NCBI RefSeq assembly: GCF_902459655.1
Contig: NZ_CABPSB010000002.1
Span: forward strand, 463,856 to 527,855
Origin: Pandoraea anhela
GTDB lineage: Bacteria > Pseudomonadota > Gammaproteobacteria > Burkholderiales > Burkholderiaceae
Reading direction: 5' to 3'
Length of the DNA: 64,000 nt
Below, piece after piece: positions 55,101-63,899 of this stretch. The translations under genes and the position numbers were made by a program. Numbering within the stretch: the stretch's first letter is position 1; each line of letters opens with the position of its first letter. The notes under the pieces are model-generated. The model had not been told where the DNA came from and searched no databases. It saw only the letters and a program-made list of their open reading frames with translations.

Positions 55101-55580
55101 CGCCAGCGAAATGTGGAAATACAGCTGCAACGCGAGCGCCATGATGGCCGCTTCGAGCGCGAAGAAAAGAAACGTGAAGATCGCGTAAAGAAACGACGTC
55201 ACCGTCGAGCCGATGTAGCCGAATCCCGCACCGCGCGTGAGCAGATCCATGTCCACGCCGTACCGCGCCGCGTAGTAGCTGATCGGCAGGCTCGTCAGAA
55301 AAATCAGGATCGAGACGGCGGCGATCGCCCAGACCGCATTCGTGAAGCCGTAATTGATGACAAGGCTGCCGCCGATCGCCTCGAGCACCAGAAACGACAC
55401 GCCGCCGATCGCGGTACTGGCGACGCGCGCTTCCGACCAGCGCCGAAACGAACGTGGCGTAAAGCGCAGGGCGTAGTCCTCCAGCGTCTCGTCGCCGACC
55501 CATGCGTTGTAATCGCGCCGCACCTTGACGATGCGCTGGGTACTGGGCGCGGTTACTGAACTTTGGTGCATCTTGGCCAT
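52116..55580 (-). CDS. NCS1 permease-fused hybrid sensor histidine kinase
   Basis: This 1154-residue protein joins a complete purine/cytosine-type NCS1 permease (about residues 25-500, roughly 12 membrane segments) to a kinase. Between them is a Cys-rich zinc-ribbon-like module (about 510-545) with CAIC, HC, CSLCC, RCHDRC, then two more membrane helices (about 575-660). The histidine kinase follows: phospho-His in GLSHELRTPLNSI (His ~694), the ATP site with NLIGNAIRF and DTGPGIP, and GAGLGL. A receiver domain carries the acceptor Asp in MDISMPLMDG (Asp ~978). The C-terminus (~1045-1154) resembles a degenerate HPt region with no clear His. The start MAKMHQ at 55580 is preferred over 55706. It likely senses a transported nitrogen compound. 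Confidence 0.88.
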   Translation of the reverse strand: MAKMHQSSVTAPSTQRIVKVRRDYNAWVGDETLEDYALRFTPRSFRRWSEARVASTAIGGVSFLVLEAIGGSLVINYGFTNAVWAIAAVSILIFLTSLPISYYAARYGVDMDLLTRGAGFGYIGSTVTSFLYAIFTFLFFALEAAIMALALQLYFHISLAIAYVVSSLVVIPLVMFGITLINRLQSWTQPLWIVLFVLPYAALLWHHPGLVGEWTTFAGFAPQGRAFSLIAFGQASTVVFALIVQIGEQVDYLRFLPPLTSRNRKRWWLALLSAGPGWIVPGALKMLGGAFLAFVAIQNEVDVAQAAQPTQMYLVAYHILLDPAGLASWALPVMTLFVIVSQLKINVTNAYAGSLAWSNFFARLTHSHPGRVVWLVFNVMIALLLVEIGVFEVIGKVLSLYANVAVAWVGALCADLVINKPLGYSPRHIEFKRAHLYDVNPVGLGAMLLGVVAALTARAGVFGELGEAMSLFLAFGVAFVCAPGIAIATRGEYYLARKPQSTGDARSLKCAICEHAFEPEDTAHCPAYGGTICSLCCSLDSRCHDRCKPHARFSVQADRALHRVFPRLRLGPAALRLIRYASLVLAILAVLAGVLYLIWTQSMASISDAEGGIIASSFLKIFFSLALVGCIAAWWFVLERESRRVTEEESQRQNELLIQEIDAHQKTDEALKRATAAAESANQAKSRYVSGLSHELRTPLNSILGYAQLLMQARDELSPTRYNAVRTIHRSGEHLLALVDGLLDVARIEAGKLQLNITKVSLTDFVSHVSSMMSPLAMEKALAFDVQVVGRIPATVKCDQKYLGQILTNLIGNAIRFTAAGTVTLRVSHALDTLKFEVIDTGPGIPSEEMARLFLPFERGDAAHADDHGAGLGLTICRLLTHALGGSLDVHSEVGRGTHFVVKLFAPAVQSAPDVYTELAAIRGYTGPRRAILVVDDLADQRGIVVQLLTPLGFDVTEVGSGPDALRWLGTHTADAIIMDISMPLMDGYETSRLIRENQLSDAPVVLLSANAFADDRERASATGCAGYLAKPLRVNLLLDKLAQLLSLEWIAADAPVLPATTDASDATAIPSDAADAATLSASTGTALLAPFLLRIREHLDVGYVQGVIEQLDAARAAHPALSARIDTLRALAERFKLREFENELASLSRATRA

Positions 55581-55675
55581 GAAGACGTGCAGACGATCCG
55601 GATTGGTGCAAAAACGTCGTAGACAACGCGGGTGTAAGGCCCGAAGCAAATTACATTCCACCGCTCCCCTCGGGG

Positions 55676-55695
55676 AATACGTCAATCGACGTATT
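55676..55695. promoter_or_regulatory. Inverted repeat in the kinase-urtA divergent region
   Basis: AATACGTC (55676-55683), spacer AATC, GACGTATT (55688-55695): a perfect 8-base inverted repeat. It lies about 95 bases upstream of the kinase ATG (minus) and 92 bases before the urtA ATG, positioned to serve both. A LuxR-family dimer such as the cognate regulator could bind. Confidence 0.65.
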
Positions 55696-55786
55696 TCGAT
55701 CGCCAAATTGGCTCCCTACATTGCGTTCAAACCCGTGTAACCCGCCCGACGCGCCTTCGCACAGGGCCTAAGACCAGGAGAACGTG

Positions 55787-57061
55787 ATGTCCGCAGACGA
55801 TCGATTCGAAGATGACGAGCGCATGGCTTCGCCGTTGCGCAGGCGACTGCTCGGCGGGCTCGCCGCTGCGCCGCTCATGGCGCTGGGCTTGCCGCGCACG
55901 TCATTCGCTCAGGTGCCCCCGACGGCCAAGGTGAACACGACGGGCCTCGCCGTCACCGACACCACCGTCACCGTCGGCCAGTTGCACTCGGCGACCGGCA
56001 CGATGGCGATCTCGGAAACGGGCTCGATTCAGGCAGAACGGCTCGCGATCGAACAGATCAACGCCATGGGCGGCGTGCTCGGCCGCAAGATCAACGTCAT
56101 TCAGGAAGACGGTGCGTCCGACTGGCCGACCTACGCCGAAAAGTCCAAGAAGCTGCTCGAAAACGACCATGTCGCTGCGGTGTTCGGTTGCTGGACATCG
56201 GCCTCGCGCAAGGCCGTGCTGCCCGTGTTCGAGAAAGACAACGGCTTGCTTTACTACCCCACGTTCTACGAGGGCCTGGAGCAATCGAAGAACGTCTTCT
56301 ATACCGGCCAGGAAGCCACGCAGCAGATTCTCTGGGCGCTCGACTGGGCGTCGAACACGAAGAAGGCGAAGACCTTCTTCCTGATCGGCTCCGATTACAT
56401 CTGGCCGCGCACGTCGAACAAGATCGCGCGTCGCCATATCGAGCAGCATCTCAAGGCGAAGGTCGTCGGCGAGGAGTATTACCCGCTCGGCACAACCGAA
56501 TTCAATTCGCTGATGAACAAGATCAAGCTCGCACGCCCCGACTGCATTTTCGCAACGGTGGTGGGCGGGTCTAACGTCGCGTTCTACAAGCAACTCAAGG
56601 CCGCCGGCATTACGCCGCAAAAGCAGTTCCTCCTCACGCTGTCCGTCACGGAAGACGAAGTGCTGGGCATCGGCGGCGAGAACTTCGCGGGCTTCTATTC
56701 CTCGATGAAGTACTTCCAGTCGCTCGATAACGACAACAACAAGAAGTTCGTGTCCGCCTTCAAGGCGCGCTACGGCGCGAAGTCGGTGATCGGCGACGTG
56801 ACGCAGGCTGCCTACCTCGGGCCGTGGATCTGGAAAGCCGCGTGCGAGCGTGCCGGCAGCTTCGACGTGAACAAGGTCGTCGCCGCGTCGGCCGGCATCG
56901 AGCTGGCCAATGCGCCGCAGGGCTACGCGAAGGTCGACCCGAACCATCACCTGTGGAGCCGTTCACTGATCGGCGAGGGACAGGCCGACGGCCAGTTCAA
57001 GGTCGTGGCGAGTTCGCCGGAGCCGATCCATCCGGATCCGTTCCCGAAGGGCTACATGTAA
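55787..57061 (+). CDS. urtA: Urea/short-amide ABC transporter, substrate-binding protein (UrtA type)
   Basis: This 424-residue periplasmic protein is close to UrtA. It begins with a twin-arginine signal (RRRLLGGLAAAPLMALGLPR, then SFAQ), meaning it is exported folded. The UrtA-type fold includes VGQLHSATGTMAISETGSIQ, AVFGCWTSASRKAVLPVF, NGLLYYPTFYEGLE, and the conserved Tyr/Trp residues in FFLIGSDYIWPRTSN. GTG 55784 is in frame, but ATG 55787 has the better ribosome site (AGGAG). It binds urea or short amides; the nearby formamidase and amidase genes favour amides, as in the FmdDEF-type systems of methylotrophs. It heads a five-gene transporter operon. Confidence 0.9.
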   Translation: MSADDRFEDDERMASPLRRRLLGGLAAAPLMALGLPRTSFAQVPPTAKVNTTGLAVTDTTVTVGQLHSATGTMAISETGSIQAERLAIEQINAMGGVLGRKINVIQEDGASDWPTYAEKSKKLLENDHVAAVFGCWTSASRKAVLPVFEKDNGLLYYPTFYEGLEQSKNVFYTGQEATQQILWALDWASNTKKAKTFFLIGSDYIWPRTSNKIARRHIEQHLKAKVVGEEYYPLGTTEFNSLMNKIKLARPDCIFATVVGGSNVAFYKQLKAAGITPQKQFLLTLSVTEDEVLGIGGENFAGFYSSMKYFQSLDNDNNKKFVSAFKARYGAKSVIGDVTQAAYLGPWIWKAACERAGSFDVNKVVAASAGIELANAPQGYAKVDPNHHLWSRSLIGEGQADGQFKVVASSPEPIHPDPFPKGYM

Positions 57062-57116
57062 TCCGTCAACCCGCACAGGCGCGATGACCGCACGGTCGTC
57101 GCGCGAGGAGCGTCAG

Positions 57117-58034
57117 ATGTCCGCCAACGACATTTTCAATATCACGCTGATGCAGGGCTTTGCGGGACTGAGCCTGTTCAGCGTTTTGCTACTGATGGGA
57201 CTCGGGCTCGCCGTCATCTTCGGGCAGATGGGCGTGATCAACATGGCGCACGGCGAGTTCATGACCATCGGCGCCTATACGGTCTACATGTTCTCGTGGG
57301 TGACGCAGAACGTCTGGCCGGTGTTCGCGCCGGTGTACTTCTTCTTCGCCATCGTCGCCGCCTTCGTGTTCGCCTTCGCGGCGGGATGGCTCGCGGAATG
57401 GGCGCTGATCCGGCATCTGTACCGACGACCGCTCGACACGCTCCTCGCGACCTGGGGCCTGAGCCTCGGCATGCAGCAAGTGTTTCGTTCGACGTTCGGA
57501 CCGAAGGAAGTCAGCCCGGCGCTGCCCGACTGGCTGATGGGATCGTGGGAGCCGGCGCCGGGTCTCGACATTCCCATCAGCGGCATGTTCGTGATGGCGC
57601 TCGCGCTCGTCATGACGGGCGGCCTCCTGCTCGCGCTGTATCGCTCCCGCTGGGGCCTGCGCGTGCGAGCCACGGTCGCTAATCGCCCCATGGCGAACGC
57701 CGCAGGGATCAACACGCGTCGCACCGATCGCATGACGTTCGCCATCGGGTGCGGCATCGCCGGTGTGGCCGGGGCGGCCTTCACCGCCATCGGCTCGACG
57801 GGCCCCACCAGCGGTTCGCTCTACATCGTCGATTCGTTCCTGGTGGTGACCTTCGGCGGCGCCGCAAGTCTGCTCGGTACGGTCGCGTCGGCGTTCGGCA
57901 TCGCACAAATGCAGTCGATCAGCGAATTCTTCCTTTCCGGCTCGATTGCCCGTGTGCTCACGCTGCTGACCGTCGTGGTCATTCTGATGATGCGCCCGCA
58001 AGGTCTGTTCGCCTCGAAAGTCCGGCGCGTATGA
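57117..58034 (+). CDS. urtB: Urea/short-amide ABC transporter permease (UrtB type)
   Basis: This 305-residue permease is of the branched-chain amino acid/urea class (LivH/UrtB). It has the early motif FGQMGVINMAHGEFMTIGAY (about 38-57) and about eight membrane segments, with TFGGAASLLGTVASAFGIAQ near the C-terminus. The start at 57117 follows GAGGAG. Fifty-five bases separate it from urtA. It forms the inner-membrane channel with the next permease, UrtC. Confidence 0.9.
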   Translation: MSANDIFNITLMQGFAGLSLFSVLLLMGLGLAVIFGQMGVINMAHGEFMTIGAYTVYMFSWVTQNVWPVFAPVYFFFAIVAAFVFAFAAGWLAEWALIRHLYRRPLDTLLATWGLSLGMQQVFRSTFGPKEVSPALPDWLMGSWEPAPGLDIPISGMFVMALALVMTGGLLLALYRSRWGLRVRATVANRPMANAAGINTRRTDRMTFAIGCGIAGVAGAAFTAIGSTGPTSGSLYIVDSFLVVTFGGAASLLGTVASAFGIAQMQSISEFFLSGSIARVLTLLTVVVILMMRPQGLFASKVRRV

Positions 58035-58155
58035 CCGAGCCGCATGACACGGCTTCACGGCACAGCGTCTTGCGGCGCAGGTGTCGGCCGTGAACCGACG
58101 ACCGGCGCTTCCGGGCGCCGGTCGTCTACCGAATCTTCTGTATGGAGAGATGTAT

Positions 58156-59325
58156 ATGGAACCCATCCAAACCGCGGCGGGCGGCGTCTCCCTCCGACCG
58201 GAGCCGCAGGCGGCGTCCAGCGGCTGGCGCGCAACGCTCGCGCGCTTCGACGCGTCGGGTTACGCGGGCATCGTGATACTTGCTGCGCTCATCGTCGTGG
58301 TGTTTCCGCTCGCGCTCGATACCTTCCGTCTGAATCTCATGGGCAAGTATCTGACCTACGCATTCGTGGCGATCGGTCTGGTCATCGCGTGGGGTTATGG
58401 CGGCGTGCTCAGTCTCGGACAAGGGGTTTTCTTCGGGCTCGGCGGTTACGCGATGGCCATGTTTCTCAAGCTCGAAGCGTCGAGCCCGGCCGCCACGAGC
58501 ACGCAGACCACCCCCGGCATTCCGGATTTCATGGACTGGAACCAGCTCACCGCGTTGCCGGATTGGTGGAAGCCGTTTCACTACCTGCCGGTCTCGATTC
58601 TCGCGGTACTGATCGTTCCGACGGTGCTCGCGTTCGTGATCGGTTACGCGATGTTCAAGCGGCGAGTCGGCGGGGTGTACTTCGCCATCATCACGCAGGC
58701 GGTCGCGCTGATTTTGTCGGTGCTCATCATCGGGCAGCAGGGATACACCGGCGGGGTGAACGGTATCACCGACCTGCGCACGTTGCTCGGCTGGGACATT
58801 CGTACGGACCACGCGAAGCTCATTCTTTACTTCGTCAACGCGGCATTGCTGATCGTCGCGTTGCTGGTGTGCCGCTGGGTGCAGCGCGGCAAGCTGGGCA
58901 CGTTGCTGCTGGCGATGCGCGACAAGGAAGATCGCGTGCGCTTCTCCGGCTACGACGTCTCGATGTTCAAGGTGTTCTCGTTCTGCTTCGCGGCGTTGCT
59001 CGCCGCCGTGGGGGGCGCGATGTTCACGCTTCAGGTCGGCTTCATGTCGCCGTCGTTCGTCGGCATCGTGCCGTCCATCGAAATGGTGATCTATGCGGCG
59101 GTTGGCGGACGCATGTCGCTTGTCGGTGCGGTGTACGGCGCGATCCTCGTGAATCTGGGCAAGAGCTGGTTCTCGGAGAGTTTCCCCAACCTCTGGCTGT
59201 ATCTGATGGCAGCGATGTTCATCGGTGTTGTGATGGCTTTCCCGAACGGACTGGCCGGTCTCTACGAGGCGCATGTGCGTCCGCGCATTCGCCGTTTCCT
59301 GGGCGCCGAGAACAAAGGAGCATGA
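58156..59325 (+). CDS. urtC: Urea/short-amide ABC transporter permease (UrtC type)
   Basis: This 389-residue LivM/UrtC-type permease starts at ATG 58156, six bases after GGAGAG. Its N-terminal extension (about 1-35) is cytoplasmic. The motif WGYGGVLSLGQGVFFGLGGY is the UrtC signature, and MRDKEDRVRFSGYDVSMFKV is the usual cytoplasmic loop before the last helices. About ten membrane segments are visible. It ends 3 bases before urtD. Confidence 0.9.
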   Translation: MEPIQTAAGGVSLRPEPQAASSGWRATLARFDASGYAGIVILAALIVVVFPLALDTFRLNLMGKYLTYAFVAIGLVIAWGYGGVLSLGQGVFFGLGGYAMAMFLKLEASSPAATSTQTTPGIPDFMDWNQLTALPDWWKPFHYLPVSILAVLIVPTVLAFVIGYAMFKRRVGGVYFAIITQAVALILSVLIIGQQGYTGGVNGITDLRTLLGWDIRTDHAKLILYFVNAALLIVALLVCRWVQRGKLGTLLLAMRDKEDRVRFSGYDVSMFKVFSFCFAALLAAVGGAMFTLQVGFMSPSFVGIVPSIEMVIYAAVGGRMSLVGAVYGAILVNLGKSWFSESFPNLWLYLMAAMFIGVVMAFPNGLAGLYEAHVRPRIRRFLGAENKGA

Positions 59326-59328
59326 CGC

Positions 59329-60072
59329 ATGAGCAACACCGACTTTCTGTTGGCGGTCGAGGACCTGAGCGTGTCGTTCGACGGTTTCAAGGCCATCGAT
59401 TCGCTGAATCTGTATCTGGAGCGCGGCGAACTGCGAGTGGTGATCGGACCGAACGGCGCTGGCAAGACCACGCTGCTCGATCTCATCTGCGGCAAGACGA
59501 AAGAGACGGCCGGCAGCATCAAGTTTCGCAACGAGGAAATTACGAGGCTGGCTGAATTCCGGCGCGTACACAAAGGGATCGGTCGCAAATTCCAGACACC
59601 GTCGATCTATGAAAACCTGAGCGTCGCGCAAAACCTCGAAGTGTCGTTCCCGAGAGGCCGTGGCGTGTTCGGCGCGTTGCTCTACCGCACCGATTCCGAG
59701 GTGGCGGACCGCGTGCGTGCCGTCGCGGACGAAATCGGACTGTCGGCGTCGCTGGACTTCGAAGCCGGCCTGCTGTCGCACGGGCAGAAGCAGTGGTTGG
59801 AAATTGGTATGCTGCTTATGCAGGATCCCGAACTGTTGATGCTCGACGAGCCGATTGCCGGCATGAGTGTGCGCGAGCGCGAATTGACGGCGGAGCTGCT
59901 CGACCGAATCTGTCGGAACCGTTCGATGATCGTTATCGAGCACGATATGGCGTTCGTCGAGCGGATCGCACACAAAGTCACCGTGATGCATCAGGGGAAG
60001 ATTCTCGCCGAGGGCCCGATGGCCAAGGTGCAGTCCGATCCCCGGGTGATCGATGTTTATCTCGGACACTGA
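59329..60072 (+). CDS. urtD: Urea/short-amide ABC transporter ATP-binding protein (UrtD type)
   Basis: This 247-residue LivG-like ATPase has Walker A GPNGAGKTT (about 42-50), Q-loop RKFQTPSIYENL, signature LSHGQKQWLEIG, Walker B LMLDEPIAGM and switch His in VIEHDMAFVE. The signature LSHGQ in place of LSGGQ is typical of UrtD. The C-terminal VYLGH is the usual end of this subfamily. Confidence 0.92.
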   Translation: MSNTDFLLAVEDLSVSFDGFKAIDSLNLYLERGELRVVIGPNGAGKTTLLDLICGKTKETAGSIKFRNEEITRLAEFRRVHKGIGRKFQTPSIYENLSVAQNLEVSFPRGRGVFGALLYRTDSEVADRVRAVADEIGLSASLDFEAGLLSHGQKQWLEIGMLLMQDPELLMLDEPIAGMSVRERELTAELLDRICRNRSMIVIEHDMAFVERIAHKVTVMHQGKILAEGPMAKVQSDPRVIDVYLGH

Positions 60073-60086
60073 TCGGAGGACACATC

Positions 60087-60776
60087 ATGTTGGAAGTCGA
60101 TGATCTCGTCGTCAGCTATGGTCAGAGCGAGGTGCTTCACGGTATCGGGTTTTCCGTCGCCAGTGGCGAGAGCGTTGCCGTGATGGGACGCAATGGCATG
60201 GGCAAGACGACGCTGTTCAAATCGTTGATCGGCATGTTGCCCGCCAATCGCGGCACCGTTCGCGTGGGCGGTGTCGATGTGTCGAAGGACGAGAGTTTTC
60301 GTCGGGTGGCCAAAGGGATCGGTTACGTGCCGCAGGGGCGTCAGATCTTTGCCTCGCTCACCGTCGAGGAGAACATTCAGACGGGTCTCGAAAACGCCGC
60401 GAGTCAGTCCGTTCCCGACGATCTCTACGCGCTGTTCCCCGTGTTGTTCGACATGCGCCGTCGCAAGGGCGGCAACCTCTCGGGCGGGCAGCAACAGCAA
60501 CTCGCCATTGCACGCGCGCTGGCCACCAATCCCAAGGTATTGCTGCTCGACGAGCCCACGGAGGGGATTCAGCCGTCCGTCATCAAGGATATTGCCCGAG
60601 CGCTCAACCAGATACGTGCGACGCGCAACATCGCGGTCGTTGTGTCCGAACAGGTGCTGAGTTTCGCGATGGACGTGGCCGACCGGCTGTTCGTCATCGA
60701 GGGCGGACGCTTCGTGCATCAAAGCACGCGCGACGCCAGCGACACCGAGCGTATCCGCGAATACCTGTCTGTGTAA
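60087..60776 (+). CDS. urtE: Urea/short-amide ABC transporter ATP-binding protein (UrtE type)
   Basis: This 229-residue LivF-like ATPase starts at ATG 60087 after GGAGGA. It has Walker A GRNGMGKTT, signature [16 protein letters not shown], Walker B LLLDEPTEGIQPS and EQVLSFAMDVADR near the C-terminus. Both UrtD and UrtE bind ATP; together they drive the UrtB/UrtC pore. Confidence 0.92.
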   Translation: MLEVDDLVVSYGQSEVLHGIGFSVASGESVAVMGRNGMGKTTLFKSLIGMLPANRGTVRVGGVDVSKDESFRRVAKGIGYVPQGRQIFASLTVEENIQTGLENAASQSVPDDLYALFPVLFDMRRRKGGNLSGGQQQQLAIARALATNPKVLLLDEPTEGIQPSVIKDIARALNQIRATRNIAVVVSEQVLSFAMDVADRLFVIEGGRFVHQSTRDASDTERIREYLSV

Positions 60777-60845
60777 CCCGGCGCCACGAGGCGTCATTTG
60801 ATCGCTGGTGTCTGGCACCGGCATTTAAAACCAGGAGCGAGGGCA

Positions 60846-62084
60846 ATGACTGACACTCTCATCAAGGTCGACCTGAACCAATCCGCCTACGAAAACGAGC
60901 AAGTGCACAACCGTTGGCATCCGGACATTCCGATGGCGTGCTGGGTCAATCCGGGCGACGACTTCATTCTCGAGACGTACGACTGGACCGGCGGCTTCAT
61001 CAAGAACAACGACAGCGCGGACGACGTGCGCGACATCGACTTGTCCATCGTGCACTTTCTTTCGGGGCCGGTCGGCGTGCATGGTGCGGAGCCCGGCGAT
61101 CTGCTGGTCGTCGACCTGCTCGACATCGGTGCGAAGCAGGATAGTCAGTGGGGCTTCAACGGCTTTTTCTCGAAGATGAACGGCGGCGGGTTTCTGACCG
61201 ATCATTTCCCGCACGCACAGAAATCGATCTGGGATTTCCACGGTCTTTACACGAGTTCTCGCCATATCCCGGGGGTGAATTTCGCGGGGTTGATTCACCC
61301 GGGACTGATCGGTTGTCTTCCCGATCCGAAGTTGCTCGAGACATGGAACGAGCGTGAAGTCGGCCTCATTGCGACGCAGCCGGATCGTGTGCCGCCGTTG
61401 GCGAATCCGCCGTTTGCGGCCACGGCTCACATGGGCAAGCTCACGGGCGATGCGCGCAACAAGGCGGCCGCCGAGGGCGCGCGCACGGTTCCGCCGCGCG
61501 AGCACGGCGGGAACTGCGACATCAAGGATCTTTCGCGCGGCTCCAAGGTGTTTTTCCCGGTGTATGTGGACGGGGCAGGATTGTCCGTCGGCGATCTTCA
61601 CTTCAGTCAGGGCGACGGCGAGATCACCTTCTGCGGCGCCATCGAGATGGCCGGCTGGGTGCATATGCGCGTAAACGTCATCAAGGGTGGCATGGCGAAG
61701 TACGGCATTCGCAATCCGGTGTTCCAGCCGAGTCCGATCACGCCGGCGTACAACGACTATCTGATTTTCGAGGGCATTTCGGTCGACGAGCAGGGCGGGC
61801 AGCACTATCTGGACGTAACGGTCGCTTATCGCCAGGCGTGTCTGAACGCCATCGAGTATCTGAAGAAGTTCGGTTACTCGGGGGCGCAGGCGTACTCGTT
61901 GTTGGGTTGTGCGCCGGTGCAGGGGCACATCAGCGGCGTGGTCGACATTCCGAATGCGTGTGCGACGTTGTGGTTGCCGACGCAGATTTTCGACTTCGAC
62001 ATCCGGCCGAATGCCGACGGGCCGATTCGTCATGTGAAGGGTGGCGTCGACATGCCGTGTTCGCCGGATCTGGTGAAAGCCTGA
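60846..62084 (+). CDS. fmdA: Formamidase (acetamidase/formamidase family)
   Basis: FmdA hydrolyses formamide to formate and ammonia, and may use other short amides. The 412-residue protein has the family start NQSAYENEQVHNRWHPDIP, the metal/active-site region VDLLDIGA, NFAGLIHPGLIG and HGGNCDIKDLSRGS, and the C-terminal YSLLGCAPVQGHISGVVDIP. The usual cytoplasmic length is ~400. The AGGAG ribosome site precedes ATG 60846. It lies 69 bases after urtE, in the same operon. The gene would feed ammonia into GdhA. Confidence 0.93.
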   Translation: MTDTLIKVDLNQSAYENEQVHNRWHPDIPMACWVNPGDDFILETYDWTGGFIKNNDSADDVRDIDLSIVHFLSGPVGVHGAEPGDLLVVDLLDIGAKQDSQWGFNGFFSKMNGGGFLTDHFPHAQKSIWDFHGLYTSSRHIPGVNFAGLIHPGLIGCLPDPKLLETWNEREVGLIATQPDRVPPLANPPFAATAHMGKLTGDARNKAAAEGARTVPPREHGGNCDIKDLSRGSKVFFPVYVDGAGLSVGDLHFSQGDGEITFCGAIEMAGWVHMRVNVIKGGMAKYGIRNPVFQPSPITPAYNDYLIFEGISVDEQGGQHYLDVTVAYRQACLNAIEYLKKFGYSGAQAYSLLGCAPVQGHISGVVDIPNACATLWLPTQIFDFDIRPNADGPIRHVKGGVDMPCSPDLVKA

Positions 62085-62135
62085 CGCAGCGAACGTCACG
62101 AACACCGCAACGCGTTAAGACATCAGGAGGCAGAC

Positions 62136-62489
62136 ATGCCGATTTACGACTTCGAATGTGCGACGTGCGGGCCGTTCACCGTGATGCGGCGGATCGCGGA
62201 TCGCGACACGCCGTGTCACTGTCCCGATTGCGGCAGCGAGGGCACGCGCGTGATGACGGCGCCGGCGCTGGCATTGATGGGAAATGCGAATCGCGCGGCG
62301 CATGCCACGAACGAGCGCGCGGCGCATGCGCCGCGACATTCGGGTGACGGGCCGTCGTCGCGTCACCGGCCCGGATGCAGTTGCTGCGCCGGCGGCAAGG
62401 TGTCGTTGGCGGGGGTGAGTGCGCCGACGTCGGACGCGACAGGTGGGCTGAAGCGGCCGGCAGGGCGGCCCTGGATGATCAGCCATTGA
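62136..62489 (+). CDS. fmdB: FmdB family zinc ribbon protein
   Basis: This 117-residue protein has the FmdB zinc ribbon at residues 1-42: MPIYDFECATCG...CPDCGSEG, with two CxxC pairs (about 8-11 and 30-33), then a low-complexity Ala/His/Arg linker and a C-terminal CSCC motif. FmdB proteins are found next to formamidase genes and are thought to be regulatory; biochemical function is not established. A strong AGGAGG ribosome site lies upstream. The extra Cys-rich tail differs from the shorter standard FmdB (~80 residues). Confidence 0.88.
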   Translation: MPIYDFECATCGPFTVMRRIADRDTPCHCPDCGSEGTRVMTAPALALMGNANRAAHATNERAAHAPRHSGDGPSSRHRPGCSCCAGGKVSLAGVSAPTSDATGGLKRPAGRPWMISH

Positions 62490-63596
<1,107 letters not shown>

Positions 63597-63899
63597 GAAG
63601 GAAAAAGCCCCGTAGGTCTTTTGACTTATGGGGCTTTTTGGGGGGATGCGCGCGACGACGTAATATCTGTAGGCTCTCAAAATACTTGACCAACCGCATC
63701 TAGAAAAATCAAGGCGTTGTCGATCTTATGTGAAAACACCCTCCACAGATCTCTCAAAAAAGCTGGCACTGCCTAGCTAGATTCTCAAAAAAGTTGACTG
63801 CGCACCTCAAGGCTGCCGCAGTCAGCGATTAAATAATTCTTACGCACTCTCGTGACATGCCCCCTTCAATCGGGCCAATGGGCTTCTAGCAAAGTCCCT
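63597..63899. other. Terminator region and IS3-type right end
   Basis: These 303 bases hold the operon terminator (63602-63639), then AT-richer sequence with three imperfect copies of CTCTCAAAATACTTGAC-like sequence at 63674-63690, 63751-63767 and 63782-63798. The last part is the non-coding end of the insertion sequence. No gene is seen. Confidence 0.55.
63602..63639 (+). terminator. Rho-independent terminator of the amide operon
   Basis: AAAAAGCCCC (63602-63611) and GGGGCTTTTT (63630-63639) form a perfect 10-bp stem beginning 6 bases after the amidase stop, with T residues at the stem end. It is symmetrical and could also act on leftward transcripts from the IS element. Confidence 0.85.

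Noticed and set aside
55697-55724. Sigma-54 promoter for the amide operon (TTGGCTCCCTACATTGC)
   Set aside because: GG to GC spacing is 11 instead of 10 bases, and the CAC part is not conserved.
58126-60069. Minus-strand 647-codon frame over the urt genes
   Set aside because: Antisense shadow of urtC and urtD.
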